A DNA stretch of 64,000 nucleotides from Roseobacter cerasinus (GTDB taxonomy: Bacteria; Pseudomonadota; Alphaproteobacteria; Rhodobacterales; Rhodobacteraceae), in assembly GCF_009811755.1 (NCBI RefSeq), contig NZ_BLIV01000006.1:283761-347760 (forward strand), written 5' to 3'. Every line of letters begins with the position of its first letter. The stretch's first letter is position 1. The notes under the pieces are model-generated. The model had not been told where the DNA came from. It saw nothing but the letters and a program-made list of their open reading frames with translations, and made no database searches. A program made the translations under genes and the position numbers. Shown here one piece after another: positions 53,803 to 62,384 of this stretch.

Positions 53803-54801
53803 ATGGACATTGATCACCACGCCAGGCTTTCTGTGGCCCCCATGATGGATTGGACCGATCGGCATTGCCGGTATCTTCATCGTCTTCTGAGCACGCAGGC
53901 GCTGCTGTACACCGAGATGGTGACATCGGCGGCCTTGATCCGAGGTGGTGCGCATCACTTGCTCGAACACTCGGCCAGCGAACACCCCGTGAGCCTGCAG
54001 CTTGGCGGCTCGGACCCGGTCGAGTTGGCCGCCGCTGCGCGCCTTGGGGCTGAGGCCGGGTATGATGAGATCAATCTCAACGTCGGCTGCCCGTCGGATC
54101 GGGTGCAGTCCGGCTGCTTTGGTGCTGTTCTCATGGAGCAGCCGGGGTTGGTTGCGGACTGTGTCATGGCCATGCAGGAGGCGGTCAAGGTCCCCGTCAC
54201 GGTCAAATGCCGGATTGGCGTTGATGATCAGGACCCCGAAACCGTGTTGCCCCACTTTCTTGAACGGATGATCGCGGCAGGCTGTGAGCGCGTGAGCATT
54301 CACGCCCGGAAGGCCTGGCTGCAAGGTCTCAGCCCAAAGGAGAACCGGGATATCCCGCCGCTGGATTATGACCTCGTTTTGCGGATGAAGCGGGCCTACC
54401 CGCAGTTGCACATCAGCGTGAACGGCGGGGTCACCTCCCTGGCGCAGGCGCAAGGCTTCCTGGAGGCGGGGCTCGACGGGGTGATGATCGGGCGCGCGGC
54501 CTATCACGACCCCAGCGACATTCTTTGCCGGGCGGATCCGGTGATCTTTGGCACTGGCTCTGAAACCGTGCCCGAGGAGGCGGTGCGGCAGATGTTGCCC
54601 TATATCGACGATCACCTGACCCGAGGCGGCAGGCTTGGTCAGATCACGCGGCACATGCTGGGGCTGTTCGCCGGGCGCCCAGGCGCACGGGCCTGGCGGC
54701 GCATCCTCTCGGAGGGCGCGCATCAAAAGGGCGCGGGGCCGGAGTTGGTCCTGGCGGCGCTGCAGCAGGTCGCGCCGGAACGTCACGAGCGGCAAGCGTG
54801 A
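53803..54801 (+). CDS. dusA: tRNA-dihydrouridine synthase A
   Basis: This 332-residue flavoenzyme reduces uridine in the D-loop (positions 20 and 20a in E. coli DusA) of tRNA. SVAPMMDWTDRHCRYLHRLL is the DusA start, NVGCPSDRVQSGCFGAVLM contains the catalytic cysteine (C96), SIHARKAWLQGLSPKENRDIPPL binds RNA and flavin, and VNGGVTSLAQAQGFLEAGLDGVMIGRAAY forms the FMN phosphate site. The stop overlaps the next gene's GTG start. Confidence 0.95.
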   Translation: MDIDHHARLSVAPMMDWTDRHCRYLHRLLSTQALLYTEMVTSAALIRGGAHHLLEHSASEHPVSLQLGGSDPVELAAAARLGAEAGYDEINLNVGCPSDRVQSGCFGAVLMEQPGLVADCVMAMQEAVKVPVTVKCRIGVDDQDPETVLPHFLERMIAAGCERVSIHARKAWLQGLSPKENRDIPPLDYDLVLRMKRAYPQLHISVNGGVTSLAQAQGFLEAGLDGVMIGRAAYHDPSDILCRADPVIFGTGSETVPEEAVRQMLPYIDDHLTRGGRLGQITRHMLGLFAGRPGARAWRRILSEGAHQKGAGPELVLAALQQVAPERHERQA

Positions 54802-55586
54802 TCGGGGAGTCATTTTTCGCGAACGGGTGGGCCGTTTTCCCAAAGGAGCCTGCTGTCACAGGCTGGGTCACAGCGGCGTTGCCCTTCGCCCGGGCTGCAG
54901 TTGCCGCGCCTGAGAATGCGCATTTGCTCGCTTGTGGCGGCACGTGGTTTGTGGGGCTTGATGCCCTGCCAAATGATGCCGACGGGCGCCTTGGGGCCGG
55001 GCCGTCGCTGTCAGGCACCGCGGTCGACTTTGCCACAGAGCACTGCGGCGGCTGGCCTGCGCTGCACCGTGCGCAGCTGTCGGTGACCTACCCCGGCTAT
55101 CCCAAACCACGCGAGGGCGAAAGCCCGGCGGCGTTTCGGTATCGGCAAAACCGGGATGCGGCGCATGTAGACGGCATCATTGGCGTTGGCGATCCCAAGC
55201 GGCGCTTTGTGCAGGAGCCGCATGCCTTTGTGATCGGTCTGCCAATGACGGACGCCTCGGAGGATGCGGCCCCGCTGGTTGTGTGGTCCGGAAGCCACCG
55301 CATCATGCAAGCGGCACTGCAGGCCGCATTCGCAGGCTGGTCAGGGGATCTGATAGAGGTAGATGTCACCGAGGTCTATCAGGCCGCTCGCCGCGAGGCC
55401 TTCGACCGGTGCCCGCGCGTTGCTGTGCACGGCCCCGTGGGCTCGGCCATCTTGCTGCACCGGCATCTGTTGCACGGCGTCGCCCCTTGGGCACCGCAGG
55501 CCAGCGCGGGGCCAGACGGGCGCATGATTGCCTATTTCCGGCCGGAGCTTGCGGGTGGTGTGCCCGCCTGGGCCAGCGCGCCCTGA
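54798..55586 (+). CDS. PhyH-like (2-oxoglutarate/iron) oxygenase family protein
   Basis: A 262-residue protein. AAHVDGIIG supplies an H-x-D pair (H123, D125) and LLHRHLLHGVAPW a distal histidine (about H226), followed by RMIAYFRPEL with a possible co-substrate arginine, the arrangement of phytanoyl-CoA-dioxygenase-like enzymes. GLPMTDASEDAAPLVVWSGSH matches the usual strand before the distal histidine. It starts at GTG 54798, overlapping the dusA stop by 4 bases. Iron and 2-oxoglutarate dependence and substrate are inferred; the substrate is unknown. Confidence 0.7.
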   Translation: MIGESFFANGWAVFPKEPAVTGWVTAALPFARAAVAAPENAHLLACGGTWFVGLDALPNDADGRLGAGPSLSGTAVDFATEHCGGWPALHRAQLSVTYPGYPKPREGESPAAFRYRQNRDAAHVDGIIGVGDPKRRFVQEPHAFVIGLPMTDASEDAAPLVVWSGSHRIMQAALQAAFAGWSGDLIEVDVTEVYQAARREAFDRCPRVAVHGPVGSAILLHRHLLHGVAPWAPQASAGPDGRMIAYFRPELAGGVPAWASAP

Positions 55587-55698
55587 GGCCTTGCAGCCGC
55601 CGCATCTCGGCCATGCGGGATGGTCAGGGTGACGCCCCCTTGGCAAGCCCAGGTGCAGCACGTATACGCGCAGCCTGATAATCCCAGGAGATCCCGGA

Positions 55699-56484
55699 AT
55701 GGTTGGCAGTGCAAACCTCAACATCATGATCAAGGCCGCGCGCCGCGCTGGCCGCGCGCTGGCCAAGGATTTCCGGGAAGTGGAGAACCTGCAGGTCTCC
55801 ATGAAAGGGGCGGGGGACTTCGTCAGCCGCGCTGACATCAACGCCGAACAGATGATCCGCGAAGACCTAATGGGCGCGCGTCCGACCTATGGCTGGCTGG
55901 GCGAGGAAGGCGGCGGCGACGACGGGCAGGACCCCACGCGCCGCTGGATTGTCGACCCGCTGGATGGCACCACGAACTTCCTGCACGGGCTGCCGCATTG
56001 GGCCGTCTCCATCGCGCTGGAACACAAAGGCCAGATCGTGGCCGGGGTGATCTTTGACCCCTCCAAGGACGAACTTTTCTTTGCGGAGAAAGGCGCAGGG
56101 GCCTGGATGAACGAGAGCCGCTTGCGCGTGTCTGGCCGCAGCAAAATGATCGAGGCGCTGTTCTCGACCGGGCTGCCCTTTGGCGGGCGGGCTGATCTGC
56201 CGGACACCCTGAAGGAAATGGCGCGGGTGGCGCCTGCGTGCTCTGGCATCCGGCGCTGGGGGGCGGCTGCGCTCGACCTCGCCTATGTGGCGGCGGGCCG
56301 GTATGATGGCTATTGGGAGCGGCGCCTGAACGCCTGGGACATCGCCGCAGGCAGCATCATCGTGCGTGAGGCTGGCGGCCTTGTGGAACCCATCGAAGAG
56401 GGCCGCGATATCATCGAGGACGGCACAATCCTCTGCGCCAATGAGGCGCTTTTTGCGCCGCTTGCCAAGCTCGTGCGGGGCTGA
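55699..56484 (+). CDS. Inositol monophosphatase family protein (SuhB-like)
   Basis: A 261-residue metal-dependent phosphatase. MKGAGDFVSRADINAEQMI, WLGEEGG, the metal motif WIVDPLDGTTNFLHGLPHWAVSIA and the C-terminal RLNAWDIAAGSIIVREAGG (WD motif) are complete. It may dephosphorylate inositol-1-phosphate or a related sugar phosphate; E. coli SuhB also acts in rRNA transcription. A GGAG ribosome site precedes ATG 55699. The gene is adjacent to and convergent with the rhomboid gene. Confidence 0.93.
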   Translation: MVGSANLNIMIKAARRAGRALAKDFREVENLQVSMKGAGDFVSRADINAEQMIREDLMGARPTYGWLGEEGGGDDGQDPTRRWIVDPLDGTTNFLHGLPHWAVSIALEHKGQIVAGVIFDPSKDELFFAEKGAGAWMNESRLRVSGRSKMIEALFSTGLPFGGRADLPDTLKEMARVAPACSGIRRWGAAALDLAYVAAGRYDGYWERRLNAWDIAAGSIIVREAGGLVEPIEEGRDIIEDGTILCANEALFAPLAKLVRG

Positions 56485-56489
56485 TCAGC
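56480..56489. other. Palindrome spanning two convergent stop codons
   Basis: GCTGATCAGC is a 10-base perfect palindrome covering the TGA stop of the phosphatase gene and the TGA stop of the rhomboid gene on the other strand, which are directly adjacent. No separate terminator fits between them. Confidence 0.5.
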
Positions 56490-57252
56490 TCCACGGTCCG
56501 CGCGGACCGCGCCTGCGGCTTATCTTGGGAATGCTGCTCGCACCGACGCGGTAGCGCGCCTCCGGATGCGGTGGCTGCCCATCGGTCCTGCTCCAGAAGG
56601 CAGGCCCACCCCGTTTCATCCAGACCGGCAGGGCAAAGGCCAGGCCCGCCACAAACCCGCCGGCATGCGCCCAATAGGCAACCCCACCTGCGTCCGGGTC
56701 CGAGCCGAGGCCGCCGACGAACTGGAACCCGAACCACATGGCCAGCATGATCCAGGCGGGGATCGGGAAAATCCGGAAAAAGACAATGAAGATGATCAGG
56801 ATATCCACCTTTGCCTTTGGAAAGAGCAAAAGATAGGCCCCCATGACACCCGCAATGGCACCCGACGCGCCCACCGTCGGGATGTTGGATCCGGGGGCGG
56901 AGGCATATTGCACCCACCCGGCCGCAATACCTGCGGCGATGTAGAAGATCAGATATCCCAGATGGCCAAGCTCATCTTCGATGTTGTCTCCAAAGATGAA
57001 TAAAAACAGCATATTACCTGCAAGATGCATCCACCCGCCATGCAGGAACATGGAGGTGACCAGCGTGTAGCTGCCATCTCCGGCGTCGAGCCGCGCGGGG
57101 ATCAGCGCCCAATCCATCCAGAAGCTGTTGATCAGGCGCACGTCCTGCATGATGCCCACATAGCTCAGGAAGATCCCGATATTAGCGGCCATCAGAATAT
57201 AGGTCACATAGGGCGTGCGGCCTGACGGGTTGTGATCGCGGATCGGAAACAT
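56485..57252 (-). CDS. Rhomboid family intramembrane serine protease
   Basis: A 255-residue membrane protease with about six helices. The catalytic serine is in VGASGAIAGVMGAY (S130), the histidine in YWAHAGGFVAG (H196), and HGGWMHLAGNMLFLFIFG is the conserved helix-2 segment. The C-terminal 40 residues are basic and proline-rich. ATG 57252 (MFPIRDHNPSGRTP) is the usual rhomboid start; the frame stays open upstream but the added part has no homology. The substrate is unknown. Confidence 0.92.
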   Translation of the reverse strand: MFPIRDHNPSGRTPYVTYILMAANIGIFLSYVGIMQDVRLINSFWMDWALIPARLDAGDGSYTLVTSMFLHGGWMHLAGNMLFLFIFGDNIEDELGHLGYLIFYIAAGIAAGWVQYASAPGSNIPTVGASGAIAGVMGAYLLLFPKAKVDILIIFIVFFRIFPIPAWIMLAMWFGFQFVGGLGSDPDAGGVAYWAHAGGFVAGLAFALPVWMKRGGPAFWSRTDGQPPHPEARYRVGASSIPKISRRRGPRGPWS

Positions 57253-57301
57253 GCGCGCAGGCTGCGGGATCGCTTGTGCAGCGTCAAGGCTGCGTCTTGC
57301 G

Positions 57302-60300
57302 TCAGGTCGACGCCCCCAGCAGGGCCGCATTGCCGCCCGATGCGGTTGTATCGACGCAGACGTGGCGCTCCGCCCGCACACGGGTGAGATCAGGTTTGCC
57401 CGGTATCATCGGGATAATTGGACCTGCGCGGCGGCTCAGCGCCTGCTCGATCCTGCGGCCCATCTCATCGTCACCCCACCAAAGCACCCCGCCGTAGTCT
57501 GGCCCCTCGGTCAGCATGTCCGGATCAAGCATGCCGGTCGCCAGCACCGCAACCCCGCCCAACGCCTCGACTGCGCGGGCTTGGGCAGCGGCGGTCTCCG
57601 CCCCCGGCCCGGTGCAGAGTAACGCGGGGCGGGGCAGGGTGCTGAGCCGGTTCGATTCCCCCGTAGGCCCGGGCAAGATCTGTGCCGGGTGCGCGGCGGG
57701 CAGCGCAGCCCGCACCGCAGGCAGCTGTGTCATGGGATGCTCCCATGTACCCTCGCGCAGCTCCCTTTCAGGCGCGGCAAAGCGGCTCAAGTAGTTTGGC
57801 CCCCCCGCCTTTGGTCCGGTGCCTGACAACCCTTCGCCACCAAAGGGCTGGCTGCCAACAACAGCGCCGATCTGGTTTCGGTTGATATAGATGTTGCCTG
57901 CTTCAATGCGGTCGGAGACATGTTGCACCCGGTCATCGATGCGGGTCTGCAGGCCAAAGGTCAGCCCGTAGCCGGTGGCGTTGATGGCGTCGATCACCGT
58001 GTCCAACTCATGTGACTTGAAGGTGGCGATATGCAGGACGGGGCCAAAGATTTCGCGTTCCAAATCGCCGATACCGGCCAGTTTGATCAACGTCGGCGCA
58101 ATGAAAGTGCCAGTCTCGGGGACGTCCAGTTCCGCCAGCACGCGGCCCTCGGCCCGCGCTTTGGCCACATGATCCGCAATTGTCTGACGCGCGGCCTCGT
58201 CGATCACCGGGCCCACATCGGTCGAGAGATCCCATGGCATGCCAAGGCGCAGACAGCGCATCGCGCCGATCAGCATCTCGGTGAAGCTTTTGGCGATATC
58301 CTCCTGCACGTAAAGACAGCGCAGGGCGGAGCAGCGCTGACCGGCGGATTGAAAGGCGCTTTCGATGATCGCCTGCACCGCTTGTTCGGGCAGGGCGGTG
58401 CTGTCGACAATCATAGCGTTCAGCCCGCCTGTCTCGGCAATCAGCGGGGTGCCCGGCGCACAATGCGCGGCGATGGCGGCGCGGATGCGTTGAGCTGTGG
58501 CGGTGGATCCGGTGAACGCCACGCCATTCACACGCGGATCAGACGTCAGTTGCGCGCCCACGTCGCCACCCCCCGGCAGCAACTGCAGCGCCGTGCGGGG
58601 CACCCCAGCTTCGTGCAGCATGGACACAGCCAGATGCGCGGCGAGCGGGGTCTGCTCGGCCGGTTTGGCCAGAACGCTGTTTCCAGCGGCAAGGGCCGCT
58701 GTGACTTGCCCGCAAAAGATGGCGAAGGGGAAGTTCCAGGGTGAGATGCAGGTGAAGACCCCGGCGGGCGGCGTGTCTGTGGCCTGTGCCGCGTAGTAGC
58801 GCAAGAAATCCACCGCCTCGCGCAGTTCGGCCACGCAATCGGGCAGCGTCTTGCCCGCCTCGCGGGCCAGCAGGGCGAAGATCTCGCCAAAGCGTGTCTC
58901 CATCAACGTGGCCGCCCGCAGGAGTGTGGCGCGCCGCTTGGCCAAAGGCACCGACCAGGGCTGTGCAGCGTCCAGTGCTGCAGCGACATCCGCCGCCGTG
59001 GCATTTTGCACTGTTCCGGGGCTGTCATCGGCGTTCGCTGGGTTCGAGACCGGCGTGACCTGACCCTCCGGCGACGTTTCTGTCGCCAGCAGCGGCGTGG
59101 CGGCCCACTGCGCCTTGGCAAAGGGCGCGCGTGCGGTGTCAATGTCCTTAAGCGTGGGCAAATGCGTCAGATCAAAGCCCAGAGCATTGGCGCGCAGCGG
59201 CAGGAACACCTCCGGCCCCTTGGCAATCGCCGGGCCCGTGTGCCGCGCCAGCATCTCAAACGGGTCTGCCGCCACAACCTCAGGCGGGACGTCTTCATCG
59301 ACGATCTGATTGACGAAGCTTGAGTTGGCGCCGTTTTCCAACAGGCGCCGCACCAGATAGGCCAGTAGATCGCGATGCGCCCCCACCGGGGCATAGATAC
59401 GGCAACGCGTGCCATTTTGCCGCATCACCAGCCGGTGCAGCGTCTCGCCCATGCCGTGCAGGCGCTGGAATTCATAAGTCTCCGGGTCTGCCGCCATATG
59501 CAGAATGGCCGCCACCGTATGCGCATTATGCGTGGCGAACTGCGGATAAATGCGGTCGGTCAGGCCCAGAAGACGCTTGGCGTTGCAGATGTAGGAGACA
59601 TCAGTGGCCGCTTTCTGCGTGAAGACCGGAAAGCCATCGACCCCCTCGACCTGTGCGGCCTTTATCTCCGTGTCCCAATAGGCCCCCTTGACCAATCGGA
59701 CCATGATCTTGCGGTCATGGCGCTCCGCCATCTGGTAGAGCGCGTCGATCACGGTTCCCGCCCTTGGCCCATAGGCCTGTACCACGACGCCGAAGCCGTC
59801 CCACCCGGCCAATGCAGGCTCAGCCATAACGCGGTCGATGACCTCCAGCGAAAGGGCAAGGCGGTCCGCCTCTTCCGCGTCCACATTCAGGCCCATGCCG
59901 GCGGATTTGGCCAGCAGCGCCAGTGCCCGCAGGCGCGGCACCAGATCGGTCAGGACCGTCTCTGTCTGCGCCACCTCATAGCGCGGGTGCAGAGCAGACA
60001 GCTTGACCGAGATGCCTGGATTCTTGCGGATATCCTCGGAGGTGCAGGCGCGCGCAATCGCGGAAATCGCACGGGAATAGCTCAGGTGGTAGCGCTTGGC
60101 GTCTGCGTCGGTGCGAGCGGCTTCGCCCAGCATGTCATATGAATAGGTGAAGCCGTCTTTCTCCATATGCGCCGCCCGGTCCATCGCGGCATCAATGTCC
60201 TCGCCCAACACGAATTGGCGCCCCATTTCCTTCATCGCCCGGCTGACGGCGGTGCGGATCACCGGCTCCCCCAGCCGTTTGATCGCGGCGCGCAGGTGGC

Positions 60301-60727
60301 GCACGGGGCCGGGCTGGTCGTCATCCAGCACGCGGCCCGTCAGCATCAGCGCCCAGGTTGAGGCGTTCACAAGGCTTGAAGTGGAATGCCCCAGATGCCG
60401 CCCCCAGTCTGAGGGTGCAATCTTGTCCTCAATCAAAGCGTCGATGGTGTCAGCATCCGGCACCCGCAGCAGCGCTTCAGCCAGACACATGAGCGCGATG
60501 CCCTCATCGGTCGAGAGGCCGTATTCCGCCAGAAACACCTCCATCAACCCCGGCGCCGTTGTTGCCCGGATCTGGCGCACCAGCTGCGCCGCAGCCGCCG
60601 ATATATCCGTGCGGTCTGCGGCAGAGAGTGCGGTGCCGTCGATCAGCGCCTGCAGCACCGGCTCGGGCGCTGCAAACTTGCCGGTGTCGATGTCAAAAGA
60701 CCGAAGGTCTGGAGTCAGTTGGGTCAT
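57302..60727 (-). CDS. putA: Bifunctional proline dehydrogenase / delta-1-pyrroline-5-carboxylate dehydrogenase
   Basis: This enzyme of about 1,141 residues converts proline to glutamate in two steps with FAD and NAD. The proline dehydrogenase barrel (about 150-480) shows KLSALHPRYEVAQ, RLVKGAYWDTEIK and FATHNAHTVAAIL; the aldehyde dehydrogenase part (about 560-1010) shows ISPWNFPFAIF, VAFTGSTATAQRI and SAGQRCSALRCLYV with the catalytic cysteine. No N-terminal ribbon-helix-helix is present, so it is not the autorepressing type; regulation fits the divergent PutR. I chose ATG 60727 (MTQLTPDLRSF) with GTGAG upstream; ATG 60748 is an alternative. Confidence 0.96.
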   Translation of the reverse strand: MTQLTPDLRSFDIDTGKFAAPEPVLQALIDGTALSAADRTDISAAAAQLVRQIRATTAPGLMEVFLAEYGLSTDEGIALMCLAEALLRVPDADTIDALIEDKIAPSDWGRHLGHSTSSLVNASTWALMLTGRVLDDDQPGPVRHLRAAIKRLGEPVIRTAVSRAMKEMGRQFVLGEDIDAAMDRAAHMEKDGFTYSYDMLGEAARTDADAKRYHLSYSRAISAIARACTSEDIRKNPGISVKLSALHPRYEVAQTETVLTDLVPRLRALALLAKSAGMGLNVDAEEADRLALSLEVIDRVMAEPALAGWDGFGVVVQAYGPRAGTVIDALYQMAERHDRKIMVRLVKGAYWDTEIKAAQVEGVDGFPVFTQKAATDVSYICNAKRLLGLTDRIYPQFATHNAHTVAAILHMAADPETYEFQRLHGMGETLHRLVMRQNGTRCRIYAPVGAHRDLLAYLVRRLLENGANSSFVNQIVDEDVPPEVVAADPFEMLARHTGPAIAKGPEVFLPLRANALGFDLTHLPTLKDIDTARAPFAKAQWAATPLLATETSPEGQVTPVSNPANADDSPGTVQNATAADVAAALDAAQPWSVPLAKRRATLLRAATLMETRFGEIFALLAREAGKTLPDCVAELREAVDFLRYYAAQATDTPPAGVFTCISPWNFPFAIFCGQVTAALAAGNSVLAKPAEQTPLAAHLAVSMLHEAGVPRTALQLLPGGGDVGAQLTSDPRVNGVAFTGSTATAQRIRAAIAAHCAPGTPLIAETGGLNAMIVDSTALPEQAVQAIIESAFQSAGQRCSALRCLYVQEDIAKSFTEMLIGAMRCLRLGMPWDLSTDVGPVIDEAARQTIADHVAKARAEGRVLAELDVPETGTFIAPTLIKLAGIGDLEREIFGPVLHIATFKSHELDTVIDAINATGYGLTFGLQTRIDDRVQHVSDRIEAGNIYINRNQIGAVVGSQPFGGEGLSGTGPKAGGPNYLSRFAAPERELREGTWEHPMTQLPAVRAALPAAHPAQILPGPTGESNRLSTLPRPALLCTGPGAETAAAQARAVEALGGVAVLATGMLDPDMLTEGPDYGGVLWWGDDEMGRRIEQALSRRAGPIIPMIPGKPDLTRVRAERHVCVDTTASGGNAALLGAST

Positions 60728-60754
60728 GATGCACTCACGCTGGTTCATTGACCC

Positions 60755-60786
60755 AGTATAGCGCGTCACATAAGGTCATAGTGACC
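60755..60786. promoter_or_regulatory. putA/putR intergenic promoter and candidate PutR site
   Basis: On the minus strand TATACT (complement of 60755-60760) is a good -10 box for putA. Just upstream of it GGTCA (60774-60778), TAG, TGACC (60782-60786) forms a perfect 13-base inverted repeat near the -35 position, where no TTGACA-like box is seen. This fits activation by the Lrp-type regulator PutR. The assignment is inferred. Confidence 0.5.
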
Positions 60787-60811
60787 GATGTATGCGAATT
60801 TGGAGGGCGAA

Positions 60812-61312
60812 ATGATCAAAGATATGTTGTCTGACGGAAAAAGCGATCAAGCCGACCTGGATCGGTTTGACCGTGCGATTCTCGCAGTGCTGGCAGAGGA
60901 CGGGCGGATCAGCATCACCGACCTGGCCAAACGCATCGGCCTGTCGAAATCGCCTACGCAGGCGCGGCTGCGGCGGCTGGAGCAGAGCGGCGTCATCACC
61001 GGCTATCGCGCTTTGCTCGATCCCATCCAGCTTGGGCTTGATCACGTAGCCTTTGTCGAGGTCCGGCTGAGCGACACCCGCGAGGCCGCGCTGACCGCCT
61101 TCAACGCCGCTGTGACCAAAGTCCCCGAGATTGAACAAGCTCATATGATTGCGGGAAATTTCGACTACCTACTCAAAGTGCGCACACGTGATATGTCGCG
61201 CTATCGGCAGTTTCTGGGTGAGACCATTTCGACGCTGCCGCATGTGGCGGGCACATCGACCTTTGTGGCGATGGAGGCCGTGAAAGAAGCGATGTTGAGC
61301 GACACGACTTGA
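60812..61312 (+). CDS. putR: Lrp/AsnC family regulator PutR
   Basis: A 166-residue regulator divergent from putA; in relatives such as Rhodobacter and Agrobacterium PutR activates putA in response to proline. The helix-turn-helix is DRAILAVLAEDGRISITDLAKRIGLSKSPTQARLRRLEQSGVI, and the C-terminal RAM domain contains VPEIEQAHMIAGNFDYLLKVRTRDMSRY. ATG 60812 has GGAGG at good spacing, so I prefer it to ATG 60788. Confidence 0.93.
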   Translation: MIKDMLSDGKSDQADLDRFDRAILAVLAEDGRISITDLAKRIGLSKSPTQARLRRLEQSGVITGYRALLDPIQLGLDHVAFVEVRLSDTREAALTAFNAAVTKVPEIEQAHMIAGNFDYLLKVRTRDMSRYRQFLGETISTLPHVAGTSTFVAMEAVKEAMLSDTT

Positions 61313-61344
61313 CCGGCGCCTGATCCGTCGCCCATCATCGGGTC

Positions 61345-61899
61345 ATGCGACATCTAATAGCAATCCTGTGCCTGCTGGGCGCTCCGGCGTTTGCGGATTG
61401 TCCTGCGCCAAAGAATGTCTCTGACAAGCTCGACGCGCTCTTCGCCCAGGCACGCGCGGCGGAGACCGATCAGGCAGGGCAGGAGATCTCGGGCCGGATG
61501 TGGGCGCTGTGGCTGCGGGCTCCGGATGACGCGGCGCAAGAGGTGCTCGACCGCGGTATGCGCAAGCGGCAGGTGCATGACTATGCCGGTGCGTTGAAAG
61601 ATTTCACCCGGCTTGCGGAGTATTGCCCGCTCTATGCCGAAGGGTTCAACCAAAGGGCGTTTGTGCATTTCCTGCGCGAGGACTATCCCCGCGCACTGGA
61701 GGATCTTGACGCAGCACTCGCGTTGCAGCCGCGCCATGTTGGCGCCCAGTCCGGGCGGGCACTGACGCTTATGAACCTCGACCGCATCGCCGAAGCCCGG
61801 CTGCAACTTCAAAAGGCGCTGCAAAACAACCCCTGGCTGTCTGAGCGGTTTCTGTTGGCGGCCGGCGGGCCGTTGGCCCCGGATGGAGATGATATCTGA
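61345..61899 (+). CDS. Exported tetratricopeptide-repeat protein
   Basis: A 184-residue protein with a signal peptide (MRHLIAILCLLGAPAFAD, about 1-17) and about three TPR-like helix pairs (RQVHDYAGALKDFTRLAEYC, AEGFNQRAFVHFLREDYPRALEDLDAAL, VGAQSGRALTLMNLDRIAEARLQL). It is probably periplasmic and binds a protein partner. It follows putR by 32 bases on the same strand. Confidence 0.85.
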   Translation: MRHLIAILCLLGAPAFADCPAPKNVSDKLDALFAQARAAETDQAGQEISGRMWALWLRAPDDAAQEVLDRGMRKRQVHDYAGALKDFTRLAEYCPLYAEGFNQRAFVHFLREDYPRALEDLDAALALQPRHVGAQSGRALTLMNLDRIAEARLQLQKALQNNPWLSERFLLAAGGPLAPDGDDI

Positions 61900-62017
61900 A
61901 TGTGGTACCCGCTGGTTTGGGGGCTGCGCATCATCGCGGTGGCGGACAGATTTTTGCTGTGGCATACCACAGGTGTAAAGATGCGGACGTGGTGGAATCG
62001 GTAGACACAAGAGACTT

Positions 62018-62260
62018 AGACAAAGTTTGAGTGCCTCGGAGGAAACTTCGGGAGTAGAACTGCTCAAATTCGGGGAAAGCTAACGGCCGCATGGCGGCCC
62101 AGGCCGATCCCGAGCCAAGCCGGTCGGGGCCTCGCGCCTGGATCGGAAGGTGTAGAGACTAGACGGGCAGCACCTAAATCCGCTTGACGGGCAAGGTGAA
62201 GGGATAGTCCAGACCACAAACGGCGCTGCGACGTCGGCGGCGAAAGTCGTAGTTGGTATG
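62018..62260 (+). ncRNA. Group I intron in the tRNA-Leu anticodon loop
   Basis: A 243-nt intervening sequence with group I core elements: P-like segment AAATTCGGGGAAAGC, Q-like CCGATCCCGAGCCAAG, R-like TGTAGAGACTAGACGGGC and S-like AAGGGATAGTCC. P7 pairs GACTA with TAGTC, P8 pairs CACCT with AGGTG, and P3 pairs CTGC with GCAG. GAGT in the intron can pair with the exon end ACTT to give a U-G pair at the 5' splice site, and the last intron base is G. There is no room for a homing endonuclease gene. Self-splicing is expected. The core strongly resembles the cyanobacterial tRNA-Leu(UAA) intron as I remember it. Confidence 0.9.
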
Positions 62261-62283
62261 AAAATCTCTCGATCGTATGATCG

Positions 62284-62312
62284 TGCGGGTTCAAGTCCCG
62301 CCGTCCGCACCA
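62284..62312 (+). other. Probable left attachment site of the integrated element
   Basis: The tRNA-Leu 3' part (T-arm, acceptor strand and CCA) is directly followed by a tyrosine recombinase gene pointing away from the tRNA, the usual arrangement for elements that integrate in tRNA 3' ends. The exact core cannot be fixed because the second att copy lies outside the window. Confidence 0.45.
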
Positions 62313-62384
62313 ATACAATACCCACCATTCCCACTCTTGCCTAGCAAAATATGGGCATAGTTGTTATTTTTTAAAGAGGCAGAT

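Larger units (their letters stand above)
61983..62312 (+). tRNA. tRNA-Leu(UAA), interrupted by a group I intron
   Basis: Exon 1 (61983-62017) begins GCGGACGTGG and ends GAGACTT; exon 2 (62261-62312) begins AAAATCTCTC and ends CGTCCGCACCA. Joined, they give a class II tRNA of 87 bases: acceptor stem GCGGACG/CGTCCGC, anticodon stem AGAGA/TCTCT around the loop CTTAAAA (anticodon UAA), a long variable arm CGATC-GTAT-GATCG, T-arm GCGGG/CCCGC and an encoded CCA. The split lies between anticodon bases U34 and A35, the same site as in cyanobacterial and plastid tRNA-Leu(UAA). It decodes UUA. A 39-base gap separates the TPR stop (61899) region's short palindrome (61957-61972) from the tRNA only loosely; no clear promoter was fixed. 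Confidence 0.93.

Noticed and set aside
61983..62312. Reading this tRNA as a pseudogene because of the 243-base insertion
   Set aside because: The insertion lies exactly at the conserved intron site, the exons fold perfectly when joined, and the insert has group I core pairings.
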